The notes: generated by a model from the sequence alone, not told the origin. A DNA stretch of 64,000 nucleotides from Bifidobacterium myosotis (GCF_002259745.1 NZ_MWWW01000011.1:1-64000); one strand, 5' to 3'. Shown: positions 28,342 to 36,792, numbered from the stretch's first letter. Made by a program: numbers and translations.

Positions 28342-28550
28342 TTGCATGGGGTATCTCGTTTGCAAGGGGTACATTCCCGCTTTCTCGAACATGTATCTGC
28401 TTTGCAAGGGGTACCTCAACAGTGGAATCCCGAGTAGATGCGCCGTCATTTCAACGTCACTACTCGGGACTTCCCGTTTTAGGTACCCCTTGCAAGGCAG
28501 ATACGTGTCTGCAGAAGCGGGAATGTACCCCTTGCAGAGGAGATAGTCTC
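28342..28550. repeat. large palindromic repeat with TTGCAAGGGGTAC motifs, copy A
   Basis: TTGCAAGGGGTAC occurs at 28360-28372 and 28402-28414, and as its complement at 28483-28495 and (one base changed) 28525-28537. A degenerate fifth motif lies near 28342. The arms also pair through ATTCCCGCTT/AAGCGGGAAT and CCCGAGTA/TACTCGGG around a ~24-base centre. The whole region can form one long imperfect hairpin. A second copy lies at 38494-38700. Confidence 0.85.
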
Positions 28551-28605
28551 TCTTTCGCCCCATAAATGCAGTAAATGCAGAGTGGCCGCGATGATTCAGC
28601 GCTAA

Positions 28606-28793
28606 TGGTCCGTCTTGCCAATGATTGAGGCTTCAGCTTCCGTCTCTCCCAGTCAGCTTCGCTGCCAGCCCGTCCTGCAATCAGGAACACGCCCTGCGCG
28701 CAATCTGTTGGCTCGCCTGATGAGGGGGCTGTCAGCGAAGCTGACTAGGGGAGAGAAAAACCTGAAGTCCTCAATTGTTTAAGAGACAGACCA
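28606..28793. mobile_element. MITE-like repeat, TGGTCTGTCTC family, copy 3 (best preserved)
   Basis: A 188-base non-coding element between lysA and hom. The left end is TGGTCCGTCTTGCCAATGAT and the right end is the complement of TGGTCTGTCTCTTAAACAAT. The arms remain inverted copies inward through TTGAGG, CTTCAG, CTCTCCC and AGTCAGCTTCGCTG. No coding capacity is visible, so any transposition would need an enzyme supplied from elsewhere. Confidence 0.7.
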
Positions 28794-28835
28794 CTGACGC
28801 CCGGCCAATAATCCTCGGCCGGAGCCTCATCTGGT

Positions 28836-30494
28836 CTACTCACTGACGTCGAGGGCCAGCAGGTCGTCGACGGTCTGACGGCGGAGCATCACATGCGCGC
28901 CGGATTCGCCGACGGCCACGACGGCGGGGATGAGCGCCTGATTGTAGTTGCTTGCCATCGTGCGCCCGTAGGCACCGGTGACCGGCACTGCCAGGATGTC
29001 ACCGCGCTTAAGATCGGCGGGAAGCCGCACCTCGTGGACCACGATGTCGCCGGATTCGCAGTGCATGCCCACCACGCGGGCGAGCATCGTCTCGTCGGAG
29101 CCCTTGCGGTTGGCCAGCCGCGCGGTGTAGTCGGCGCCGTACAGGGCCGGGCGGATGTTGTCGGACATGCCGCCGTCCACGGAGACGTACACGCGCTCGT
29201 CGATTGGATTGCCGGCTGCGTCCTTGGGCTGGTGGTCGCCTTCGCCGCTCAGGTGCACATGCTTGATGGTGCCCACGCGGTACAGGGTCACGCCTGCGGG
29301 GGCCACGATGTAGCGGCCGGGCTCGAAGCTGATGGCCGGCGCGGGCATGCCGAGTGCGCGGTTGGTCTCGGCAACCGCATTGGCCAGACGGCCGAGTTCC
29401 ACGTCGATGTCCATCGAATCCTCGCCGTCCGTGTAGGCCACGGAGTAACCGCCGCCGAGGTCGATTTCAGGCAGGATATAGGCGTCGGTGGCCCACAGGG
29501 TCTTGCGCAGCAGCATCATGCGGCGGGCGGCCTGGATGAAGGCGTCCGCGTCATGGATGTTGGAGCCGATGTGCGAGTGCGCACCCACCAGCTCGAGCAC
29601 GTCCTGATTGGCGAGGATGGTCTTGAGCACGGCGATGGACGGGCCATCGGCGATGGCCTCCATCGCGGCGGCGAGTGCCCGATCCTTGTCGGAGACCTCC
29701 TCGTGGCTCAGGTCGTAGGGGTACTTGACGTCGTATTGCAGCTTTCGCTCGTGCTGGCGACCCTCGGCGGGCGCAGCGTTGGAAACGTTGGCGGAGGCGA
29801 CGTCGGCCGCTGCCGCGTCTGCGGCCACAGTCGTCTGGGCCGGGGAAATGCGCGCATTCGCGGCGGCCGGGGTGACGTCGGCAAGGTCCTTGAGCACGTC
29901 GAGCACGGCGGCATCCGCATCGGCGGCCAACAGCGGCACGCCGAACTTCTGATCCTCATGGGCGGTGGAGATGTACTCGTGACCGCCCGCATGCACGCCG
30001 ACGGTGACGCGCAGCATCACGCGGGCGCGCTTGCCGAGACGGCGGGCGATGGCCGCGATGCGTTCCGGCTCGTCCGGCGAATCGACCACGATCTTGGCGA
30101 AACCCTGTTCGATGGCAAGCTCGATTTCGGCGTCGGACTTGTTGTTGCCGTGCAGTACCAGACGACGACCGGGCGCACCGGCGGCGAGGGCGATGCGCAT
30201 CTCCCCCATCGTGCAGGTGTCCACGTACATGCCGTCATCGAGTACCAGACGCACGATTTCCTTGGAGAGGAACGCCTTGCCGGCGAAGCTCACATGCGTG
30301 GTGGAGGTGTTGAACGCCTCGGCGGCGGCACGCACGAAGTGACGGGCGCGCGCATCCACCTCGTCGGTGTCGATGAGATAAAGCGGCGAGCCGAACTCAT
30401 CCAGCAGCGATTCCGCCGTGCGGCCGTGGAAGGTGAGGGCGCCGGTGGCCGGGTCGATGGCCGAAGCAGCCGGCCAGATATGGGAAATAGACAT
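28836..30494 (-). CDS. lysA: diaminopimelate decarboxylase
   Basis: This is diaminopimelate decarboxylase, 552 residues, converting meso-diaminopimelate to lysine with pyridoxal phosphate. The Schiff-base lysine is K73 in VSFAGKAFLSKEI. HSHIGSN, the phosphate-binding EIDLGGGYSVAY, FEPGRYIVAPAG and the substrate Cys in GMHCESGD are present. It is about 100 residues longer than usual, partly from an Ala/Val-rich insertion at about 201-250. It lies between argS and hom, in gaps that hold several repeats. Confidence 0.96.
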   Translation of the reverse strand: MSISHIWPAASAIDPATGALTFHGRTAESLLDEFGSPLYLIDTDEVDARARHFVRAAAEAFNTSTTHVSFAGKAFLSKEIVRLVLDDGMYVDTCTMGEMRIALAAGAPGRRLVLHGNNKSDAEIELAIEQGFAKIVVDSPDEPERIAAIARRLGKRARVMLRVTVGVHAGGHEYISTAHEDQKFGVPLLAADADAAVLDVLKDLADVTPAAANARISPAQTTVAADAAAADVASANVSNAAPAEGRQHERKLQYDVKYPYDLSHEEVSDKDRALAAAMEAIADGPSIAVLKTILANQDVLELVGAHSHIGSNIHDADAFIQAARRMMLLRKTLWATDAYILPEIDLGGGYSVAYTDGEDSMDIDVELGRLANAVAETNRALGMPAPAISFEPGRYIVAPAGVTLYRVGTIKHVHLSGEGDHQPKDAAGNPIDERVYVSVDGGMSDNIRPALYGADYTARLANRKGSDETMLARVVGMHCESGDIVVHEVRLPADLKRGDILAVPVTGAYGRTMASNYNQALIPAVVAVGESGAHVMLRRQTVDDLLALDVSE

Positions 30495-30510
30495 TATGCA
30501 AGTCCTTAAA

Positions 30511-30628
30511 CTCCCCTCAGTCCACTGCGCGGCCAGCTCCCCTCAGGGAGGGGAGCCAAGCTAAACGCATATGAGTTGGCTCCCCTCCCTGAGGGGAGCT
30601 GTCGCCATCGGCGACTGAGGGGAGCCAA
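30511..30628. repeat. inverted repeat of the CTCCCCTCAGTC module between argS and lysA
   Basis: A ~118-base element. The left arm (30511-30560) runs CTCCCCTCAGTC through CAGCTCCCCTCAGGGAGG to GGGAGCC. The right arm (30574-30628) is its reverse complement with a different inner hairpin (GTCGCCATCGGCGAC). It has the same module as 26613-26780. Confidence 0.8.
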
Positions 30629-30646
30629 CTTCAGAAACCTGAAAAC

Positions 30647-30805
30647 CTAGTATGCCGCGCCATTAATTCGTTGTATATATCTGACTCCCCTTGTTAGGAC
30701 GTTGCCGTGAAGCAAACAGCGAAGCTGTTTGCAGGACGAACTGGCCCGCGAAGCGGGACTGAGGGGTAGTCAATTCATCAACGAATTTCTGACGCGCCAT
30801 ACTAG
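30647..30805. mobile_element. MITE-like element with CTAGTATG...ATTCGTTG terminal inverted repeats
   Basis: About 159 bases are bounded by CTAGTATGCCGCGCCATTAA (30647 on) and, inverted, the complement of CTAGTATGGCGCGTCAGAAA ending at 30805; about 22 of 27 end bases match. Inside are GACTCCCC...GGGGTAGTC arms and a perfect hairpin GCAAACAGC-gaa-GCTGTTTGC. A related end (AGTATGCTACGCCATTAATT) lies at 54580. No coding capacity. Confidence 0.65.
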
Positions 30806-30808
30806 TAT

Positions 30809-30922
30809 GCCGTCACATTTTCTCTGGACGGACAGTCCAGTGGACTGTCCGTAGCAGCGAGCAGCGATAGCGTCGCGAGCGTCGCAGGGGACAGCGATGG
30901 CCGAAGGCCGTCACATTTTCTC
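30809..30922. repeat. GGACAGTCC palindromic element with duplication of the argS 3' end
   Basis: The 16 bases GCCGTCACATTTTCTC occur at 30907-30922, where they contain the last codons and stop of argS (minus strand), and again perfectly at 30809-30824. Between them, 82 bases include the perfect palindrome CGGACAGTCC-AGT-GGACTGTCCG (30829-30851). The layout matches that at the AEC permease. Confidence 0.85.
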
Positions 30923-32764
30923 GGGAGCGGAGACGCCGAGCAGGTCAAGGCCGGCGGCGATCACGTCGCGCACGGCGTCGTTGAGCTTGAGACGGGCGGC
31001 GGCGCGCGCCGGCTCCGGGTTCTTGGCGATTTCAAGGGCCTTGCGGGCCTCCTCGTCGCCGCGGGTCTCCGGCTCGGTCAGGGCCATCGGCACCACGCGC
31101 TCCACGTTGTACCACTTGTGGTACGCGGCGGCCAGGTCCTCGAGGTAGTGCGCGATGCGATGCGGCGCGCGGGCGTCGCCGGCCAGGGTGAGCAGCGCCG
31201 GCCACTGGGCGAGCGCGGCGAGTACCTCGCCGTCAGCTTCGGTATCGAGCAGGGAAAGGTCGGCGCCCTCGTAGCTGATGCCGGCGGCCTCGGCGTTGCG
31301 GTCCACGTTGCAGGAGCGGGCGTGCGCGTACTGCACGTAGTAGACCGGGTTGTCGTTGGAGTGGGAGGCGAGCAGGTTCAGGTCGATGTCCACCGGGGAG
31401 TTGTAGTCGGTGCGGGCGAGCGAGTAACGTGAGGCGTCCACGCCGATGGCCTCGGTGAGGTCGTCGATGGTGACCACGTTGCCGGCGCGCTTCGACATGC
31501 GCACGGCCTTGCCGTCCTTGAGCACGTTGACCAGCTGGCCGATGAGGATCTGCATGTTCTCGCCCGGCTTGTCGCCGAATGCCGCGCACATGGCCATCAT
31601 GCGGCCGATGTAGCCGTGGTGGTCGGCGCCGAGCATGTAGATGGCGACGTCGGCCGGGGCGGACGGCTTGCCGTCGCGGTGGCGCTTGTTCCAGTAGTAG
31701 GCGATGTCGGCCGCGAAGTAGGCGTACTCGCCGTTGGACTTCAGGATCACGCGGTCCTTGTCGTCGCCGTGCTTGGTGGACTCGAACCAGGTGGCGCCGT
31801 CCTTCTCGTAGATGTCGCCGCGCTCGCGCAGCACCTCGATGGCGCGCTGCACCTCGCCGTCGGTGTACAGGCTGTTCTCGTGGAACCACACGTCGAAGTT
31901 CACGCGGAAGTCCTTCATGGACTGCTGGATCTCGGTGAACATCATCGGCACGGCGCGCTTGCGGAACTCCTCACGCAGCGCGGAATCGGACTCGCCGATC
32001 GGCTCGCCATCGGCGTTGAGTCCCTGATCGGCATGGTCGAGGGCGGTCAGGTCCACGCCGTCGGCCTGCGCCTCGGCCTGGACGCGACGCGCGATCTCGT
32101 CGATGTAGGCGCCCTTGTAGCCATCGAACGGGGTCTCGGTCTGGTAGCCGGCCTCGCCAAGGTTGTTGTCGCGCGCCCATGCGGCCACGAGCGACTTGGC
32201 GAAGCGGTTGATCTGCTCGCCGTGATCGTTGAAGTAGTATTCGCGCACGACCTTGGCACCGTTGGCCTCGAGCACGCGGGCCATCGCGTCGCCGACGGCC
32301 GCCCAACGGGTGCCGCCGATGTGAATCGGGCCGGTGGGGTTGGCGGAGACGAACTCGAGGTTCAGGGTCTTGCCGGCGAGGTGGTCGTTGCGGCCGAACG
32401 TGGAGATGCCATGTTCGTCCTTCGTGGCCGCCAGCACCTGATCGACCACGGCTGCGGCCGACGCGGAGTCGAGCGTGATGTTGATGAAGCCGGGGCCGGC
32501 CACCTCGACCGACTTGACGCCGTCGGCCTTGCCGAGCTCGGCCGCGAACAGTTCGGCCAGGTCATGGGGGCGCATGCCGGCCTTCTTGGCCAGCTGCATG
32601 GCGATGTTGGAGGCCCAGTCGCCGTGCGCTCGGTCCTTCGGGCGCATGACGGCCAGCTTCTCGATAGGCGGGATCAGATCGTCGGTCAGCTGGCCGGCCT
32701 GACCGGCTGCGACGAGGTTGTGGGCGATGTTGGAAATCAGTTCACTTAACGCTTCAGGGCTCAT
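30911..32764 (-). CDS. argS: arginyl-tRNA synthetase
   Basis: This is arginyl-tRNA synthetase, a class I synthetase, 617 residues. The N-terminal additional domain is followed by the catalytic fold with SANPTGPIHIGGTRW (the HIGH equivalent) and VRMSKRAGN (the KMSKS equivalent), then an all-helical anticodon-binding domain ending near LLGVSAPEKM. The ATG at 32764 (MSPEALSELI) is chosen over a frame reaching 32935, which has no family similarity. It may begin an argS-lysA-hom-thrB transcription series, although repeats separate the genes. Confidence 0.97.
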   Translation of the reverse strand: MSPEALSELISNIAHNLVAAGQAGQLTDDLIPPIEKLAVMRPKDRAHGDWASNIAMQLAKKAGMRPHDLAELFAAELGKADGVKSVEVAGPGFINITLDSASAAAVVDQVLAATKDEHGISTFGRNDHLAGKTLNLEFVSANPTGPIHIGGTRWAAVGDAMARVLEANGAKVVREYYFNDHGEQINRFAKSLVAAWARDNNLGEAGYQTETPFDGYKGAYIDEIARRVQAEAQADGVDLTALDHADQGLNADGEPIGESDSALREEFRKRAVPMMFTEIQQSMKDFRVNFDVWFHENSLYTDGEVQRAIEVLRERGDIYEKDGATWFESTKHGDDKDRVILKSNGEYAYFAADIAYYWNKRHRDGKPSAPADVAIYMLGADHHGYIGRMMAMCAAFGDKPGENMQILIGQLVNVLKDGKAVRMSKRAGNVVTIDDLTEAIGVDASRYSLARTDYNSPVDIDLNLLASHSNDNPVYYVQYAHARSCNVDRNAEAAGISYEGADLSLLDTEADGEVLAALAQWPALLTLAGDARAPHRIAHYLEDLAAAYHKWYNVERVVPMALTEPETRGDEEARKALEIAKNPEPARAAARLKLNDAVRDVIAAGLDLLGVSAPEKM

Positions 32765-33247
32765 TCTTTCAAGGATACCGGCAACGGTGACGTTTGGCGG
32801 GTTTGGTGGCGGCCGCGGCCGCGCGCAGGCTCGGTCATGGTTCTTGCCGCATTCCATTGGTACGTGGCTCATTGGTGCGTGGTCAGGCAGGGATTCAAAT
32901 CCGGAAACGGCGGAACCTGATGTTTCCGGGTGCATCTTGCGGCTGCATATTTCGGATACACCTTACGGATACATACCGTTTGCGCTTAGCCGGCGACAAT
33001 CGTTGCATTCGCGCGCAGGCTCGCCGAACTCCTATACATACCGACCGACGGTATGTATAGTGCGGGGCAACAAACAAACACGAGAATTCCCTCCCCGGCG
33101 TACGTACCCGCCCAGCGCCCTTTGAAAAGTCGGGCAGGAGCGCCGCGTCTCTTTCCCGGCCGTACGTGCCGGCGGCGCCCCTAGCGGGCGATCTGGGGAA
33201 TCGGAAGATTGGGGAATCGAGGGGAATCCCTCAGGAGAGGAGGTCAT
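32765..33247. promoter_or_regulatory. argS / tetR divergent region with a 29-bp palindromic operator at 33032-33060
   Basis: CTATACATACCGAC (33032-33045) is mirrored by GACGGTATGTATAG (33047-33060), 13 of 14 positions matching around one central base. The shape and content (CATACCG...CGGTATG) are typical of TetR-family operators. TATAGT at 33056-33061 could be a -10 box for tetR inside the palindrome, so binding would block it. The operator lies 188 bases before the tetR ATG. Apart from this I see nothing certain in the gap. Confidence 0.75.
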
Positions 33248-33901
33248 ATGGCGCGCAACGCGCATCCCGAGGTAACCGAACAACGCATCCTTGAGGCCGC
33301 TCGCGACCTGTTCATCGAAAAGGGGTACGAGAAGACCACGATCCAGAACATCGTGGACCGTCTCGGTGACCTCTCCAAAGGCGCGATCTACCATCATTTC
33401 GCCTCCAAGGAAGCCATTCTCGACCGATTGAATGGCACCGACTGGAATCATAGCCAAGACATCCGAGACCAAATCATGGCCCGAACCGACCTGACCGGCC
33501 TCGAACGGCTGCGCGCGCTGTTCAGACTCGCCGTCGGGGATACGGAGCACAGCAAGCTCAATCAAGCGACGATGCCGATGCTGGACGATCCGGTCTGCCT
33601 CGCCTCCAACATGCATTTCTGGGCGGCGGAGCTGCCGGATCACTGGCTACCCATCATCGAACAAGGCGTCGCCGACGGCTCAATCCCCACCGAGTACCCG
33701 CGCGAGGCCGCCGAACTCATCGCGCTGCTCACCAATTACTGGTTGCTGCCCATGTTCTACCCGGCTTCGCCGGCCGAGTTACGGCATCGTGTCCGATGCT
33801 TCGCCGTCATGATGGACGCGATCAACGTACCGGTGTTCGATGAGGAGCTCATCAATCAGACCATTGATTTTTACCTATCGCTCAATGGGTCGCTCAATTG
33901 A
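33248..33901 (+). CDS. TetR-family transcriptional regulator
   Basis: A 217-residue TetR-type regulator. The N-terminal helix-turn-helix region reads ILEAARDLFIEKGYEKTTI, then QNIVDRLGDLSKGAIYHHFA, as in the family; the rest is the variable ligand-binding domain. The start at 33248 has a strong GAGGAGG site. It lies 42 bases before an MFS exporter gene on the same strand. A palindromic operator upstream suggests self-repression and control of the exporter, relieved by an unknown ligand. Confidence 0.93.
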   Translation: MARNAHPEVTEQRILEAARDLFIEKGYEKTTIQNIVDRLGDLSKGAIYHHFASKEAILDRLNGTDWNHSQDIRDQIMARTDLTGLERLRALFRLAVGDTEHSKLNQATMPMLDDPVCLASNMHFWAAELPDHWLPIIEQGVADGSIPTEYPREAAELIALLTNYWLLPMFYPASPAELRHRVRCFAVMMDAINVPVFDEELINQTIDFYLSLNGSLN

Positions 33902-33943
33902 GGAATCATCTCAAGGCATCATAAGGAACCATAAGGAAGCACC

Positions 33944-35200
33944 ATGGCATCGCAATCACCACAACCACAGCAATCCCCGCTGCTCAGCGCGAACTTCATC
34001 CTGCTCGTCACCGGCCAGGGCATCTCTCTGTTCGGCAACCTGATGCTCCGTTTCGCCATGTCGATGTGGGTGCTGGACGAGACCGGTTCGGCCACCGTGT
34101 TCGCTTCGATTCTGGCGGTCTCCATCGTGCCGACCATCATCCTCTCCCCCTTCGGCGGCGTGCTGGCCGACCGCATGAACCGCCGGACCATCATGGTGGC
34201 GCTCGACGCGACCTCGGGCGTGCTGGTATTCGTCAGCGCCCTCGTCTTCGCCGCCATCGGGTTCAATATGGTCGCCATCGCGGTGATGCAGGTGCTGCTC
34301 GCCGTGCTCGGCGCGTTCGAGACCCCGACCGTGCAAGCCGCGCTCCCCCAGATGTACCGGTCCTACGGTCAGGCCACGATGCGTCAGGCGATGGCCGTGG
34401 TCAATCAGGTGCAGCAAGTCGGCTCGCTTCTGCCTAGTTTCCTTGGCGGCGTGCTCTACGCGATGTTCGGCATCCGCCTCATGATGACGATCACCATCGT
34501 GAGCTTCGCGACGGCCGCTGTGCTGGAATGCTTCATTCGACTCGCCGCGCCTGATCGCGGCGACGAACAGCTGCCGACACCAATCGAGGATCTCAAGTCC
34601 GGCATCCGCTTTCTTATCAGGGACCGCCCCAAGGTATTCCGACTGTTGCTGTTCGCGGCGGCGCTGAACTTCCTGATCACCGGCTACGCGGCGGTAGGGT
34701 TCCCCTACACGATCCGCACGGTGCTCGGCTTCGATGCAACCGTCTACGGCGTGGCCGACGGTCTGGTGGGCATCGCCGGCGTGATCGGCGCGTTCGCCGC
34801 GGGACTGGTCGCGGCCAAGCTTACGATGCGGCACTTCCCGATGGCGCTGCTGCTGTTCTCGCTGACCGTGGTGCCCCAAGCGGTGGTGTTCCTGTTGCCG
34901 GCAAGCCCCTGGATGCGGTTGGTGGTGCTGGTGACGTTCACCTGCTGCACGATGATCGCCTGCTGCTTCACCAATCTCATCGCGATCCCAACGATTCAGA
35001 TGAGCACGCCGGAAGCCATGACCGGCAAGGTGATGGCCATGACCGCGGCCATCTCCATGTGCGCCCAGCCGCTCGGTCAGATGGTGTACGGCTGGGCTTA
35101 CGACCGGTTCCCGGTGGCGGTCGTCCTGCTCGCCACCGCCGTCGGATCGGCGGCGCTGACGGCGCTCATGGTGCCGCTGTCGAAACGGTTCGACGCCTGA
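33944..35200 (+). CDS. MFS-family efflux transporter
   Basis: A 418-residue major facilitator protein with about twelve predicted spans. The loop 2-3 signature GGVLADRMNRRTIMVALD near residue 68 is present, as in drug exporters of the MefA/EntS-like group. The N-terminus MASQSPQPQQSPLLSANFIL enters the first span. It follows the TetR gene by 42 bases and is probably co-transcribed and repressed by it. The substrate is unknown. Confidence 0.9.
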   Translation: MASQSPQPQQSPLLSANFILLVTGQGISLFGNLMLRFAMSMWVLDETGSATVFASILAVSIVPTIILSPFGGVLADRMNRRTIMVALDATSGVLVFVSALVFAAIGFNMVAIAVMQVLLAVLGAFETPTVQAALPQMYRSYGQATMRQAMAVVNQVQQVGSLLPSFLGGVLYAMFGIRLMMTITIVSFATAAVLECFIRLAAPDRGDEQLPTPIEDLKSGIRFLIRDRPKVFRLLLFAAALNFLITGYAAVGFPYTIRTVLGFDATVYGVADGLVGIAGVIGAFAAGLVAAKLTMRHFPMALLLFSLTVVPQAVVFLLPASPWMRLVVLVTFTCCTMIACCFTNLIAIPTIQMSTPEAMTGKVMAMTAAISMCAQPLGQMVYGWAYDRFPVAVVLLATAVGSAALTALMVPLSKRFDA

Positions 35201-35320
35201 CGTGACCTTACCGCGCTCAGCCCGAGTGCCATTGCGGATAAATGCCCCTGACAATCAACCAGCAATCCCACCAGCAATTCCCTCATGCGGGTCAAAACAT
35301 AAGTTCCACACATCGTCGTG

Positions 35321-35398
35321 TTATGTTTCGTCCCAGCTGAGCAAGAAAAAACGGGACGAAACATAAGTCGATGATGATGAACACTTATGTTTCGTCCC
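35321..35398. repeat. three copies of TTATGTTTCGTCCC forming a hairpin between convergent genes
   Basis: TTATGTTTCGTCCC occurs at 35321-35334 and 35385-35398, with its perfect complement at 35353-35366. Either outer copy can pair with the middle one, giving two mutually exclusive 14-bp stems. AAGAAAAAAC lies in the first loop. The site is between the convergent MFS and murA genes and may serve as a two-way transcript end. Confidence 0.8.
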
Positions 35399-35466
35399 GC
35401 AATCAGCCTGAAGTCGGCAATCACCCGTTACCGCCAGCCGAAATCGACCCCGGTCGAAATCAGCGC

Positions 35467-36792
35467 CTAGTCGAAATCGGCGCCGAGAGCCGCGAGCTTG
35501 CCGCGGAAGTCCGCGTACCCACGGTCGATGAGCGAGATGCCCTGCACGTTGGACGGGCCCTTGGCCGCCAACGCCGCGATGAGGTGCGAGAAACCGCCGC
35601 GCAGATCGGGCACGTCGATATCACGGCCGGTCAGCGGAGTCGGTCCGAAGATCACGGCCGAATGCTTGTAGTTGCGCTGCTGGAAGCGGCACGGCAGGGA
35701 GCCGAGGCACTCGCGGTACAGCTGGATGGTCGCGCCCATCTGCACCAGCGGCTTGGTGAAGCCGAACCGGTTCTCGTACACGGTCTCGTGCACGATCGAC
35801 AGGCCGTTCGCCTGCGTCAACGCCACGACCAGCGGCTGCTGCCAGTCGGTCATGAAACCGGGGTGCACATCGGTCTCGATGGCCACGGGCTTGAGGTCGC
35901 CGCCCGGATGCCAGAAGCGGATGCCCTTGTCGGTCACGTCGAACTCGCCGCCGACCTTGCGGAACACGTTGAGGAAGGTCATCATCTCCGGCTGTGTGGC
36001 GCCCTTGACGAAGATGTCGCCGTGCGTGGCGAGCGCTGCGGCGGCCCAGGAGGCGGCCTCGATGCGGTCGGTGAGCGAAGTGTGAGTGAAGCCCTTGAGC
36101 TCCTTGACGCCTTCGATGCGGAAAGTGCGGTCCACGTCCACGGAGATGATCGCGCCCATCTTCTGCAGTACGGCGACCAAATCCATGATCTCCGGTTCGA
36201 TGGCCGCGCCGGACAGCTCGGTCTTGCCCTCGGCAAGCACGGCGGCGAGCAGCGTCTGCTCGGTGGCGCCCACGGACGGGTACGGCAGGTGAATCTTCGC
36301 GCCGTGCAGGCCGTCCGGGGCGGTGATGTGGATGCCGTCCTCATGCTCCTTGTCCACCGTGGCGCCGAGCTTGCGCAGCGTTTCGAGGTGGAAGTCGATT
36401 GGACGGCCGCCGATCGCGCAGCCGCCGAGGGCCGGGATGAACGCCTCACCGAGACGGTGGACCAGCGGGCCCGAGAACAGGATTGGGATGCGCGAGGAGC
36501 CGGATAGCGTGTCCACATCGGCCACGTCGGCCAGCTGCACATGGGAAGCATCGATGGTAACCACGCCGTCGGCGCCGTCCACATCCACGCTCACGCCGTG
36601 CAGACGCAGCAAATCGGAGACCACATGCACATCACGGATCTCCGGCACATTCTTGAGCACGGACTTGCCGGGGGCCAGCAGCGCGGCCACCATGGCCTTG
36701 CTGACGAAGTTCTTCGCGCCGCGCACCTTGATGGTGCCGTTCAGCGGCTTGCCGCCCTCGACATGCAGTACATCGTTCGGATTCTCAGCCAC
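35467..36792 (-). CDS. murA: UDP-N-acetylglucosamine 1-carboxyvinyltransferase
   Basis: This is MurA, which adds enolpyruvate to UDP-GlcNAc in the first committed peptidoglycan step. It has 441 residues. It starts VEGGKPLNGTIKVRGAKNFV (the catalytic-Lys region), and the flexible loop GGCAIGGRPIDFHLETL keeps the cysteine targeted by fosfomycin. The GTG at 36792 has GGGAGA 6 bases upstream and is preferred to the ATG at 36813. A 15-base echo of its 3' end lies directly past the stop. The 277-base gap to the divergent oxidase gene should hold both promoters. Confidence 0.95.
   Translation of the reverse strand: MAENPNDVLHVEGGKPLNGTIKVRGAKNFVSKAMVAALLAPGKSVLKNVPEIRDVHVVSDLLRLHGVSVDVDGADGVVTIDASHVQLADVADVDTLSGSSRIPILFSGPLVHRLGEAFIPALGGCAIGGRPIDFHLETLRKLGATVDKEHEDGIHITAPDGLHGAKIHLPYPSVGATEQTLLAAVLAEGKTELSGAAIEPEIMDLVAVLQKMGAIISVDVDRTFRIEGVKELKGFTHTSLTDRIEAASWAAAALATHGDIFVKGATQPEMMTFLNVFRKVGGEFDVTDKGIRFWHPGGDLKPVAIETDVHPGFMTDWQQPLVVALTQANGLSIVHETVYENRFGFTKPLVQMGATIQLYRECLGSLPCRFQQRNYKHSAVIFGPTPLTGRDIDVPDLRGGFSHLIAALAAKGPSNVQGISLIDRGYADFRGKLAALGADFD

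Noticed and set aside
28303-28563. Small proteins with repeated YLLCKGYIP-like motifs read from both strands of the TTGCAAGGGGTAC repeat
   Set aside because: The motif comes from translating an inverted repeat on both strands; there are no good ribosome-binding sites, and copy B does not keep the frame on its minus strand.
32765-32935. A longer N-terminus for ArgS
   Set aside because: The extra residues have no family similarity, and the ATG at 32764 begins the usual ArgS N-terminal domain.
32885-32945. A tRNA-like sequence (GCAGGGATTCAAATCC) upstream of argS
   Set aside because: The T-arm-like stretch does not pair correctly, and no anticodon or acceptor stem could be found.
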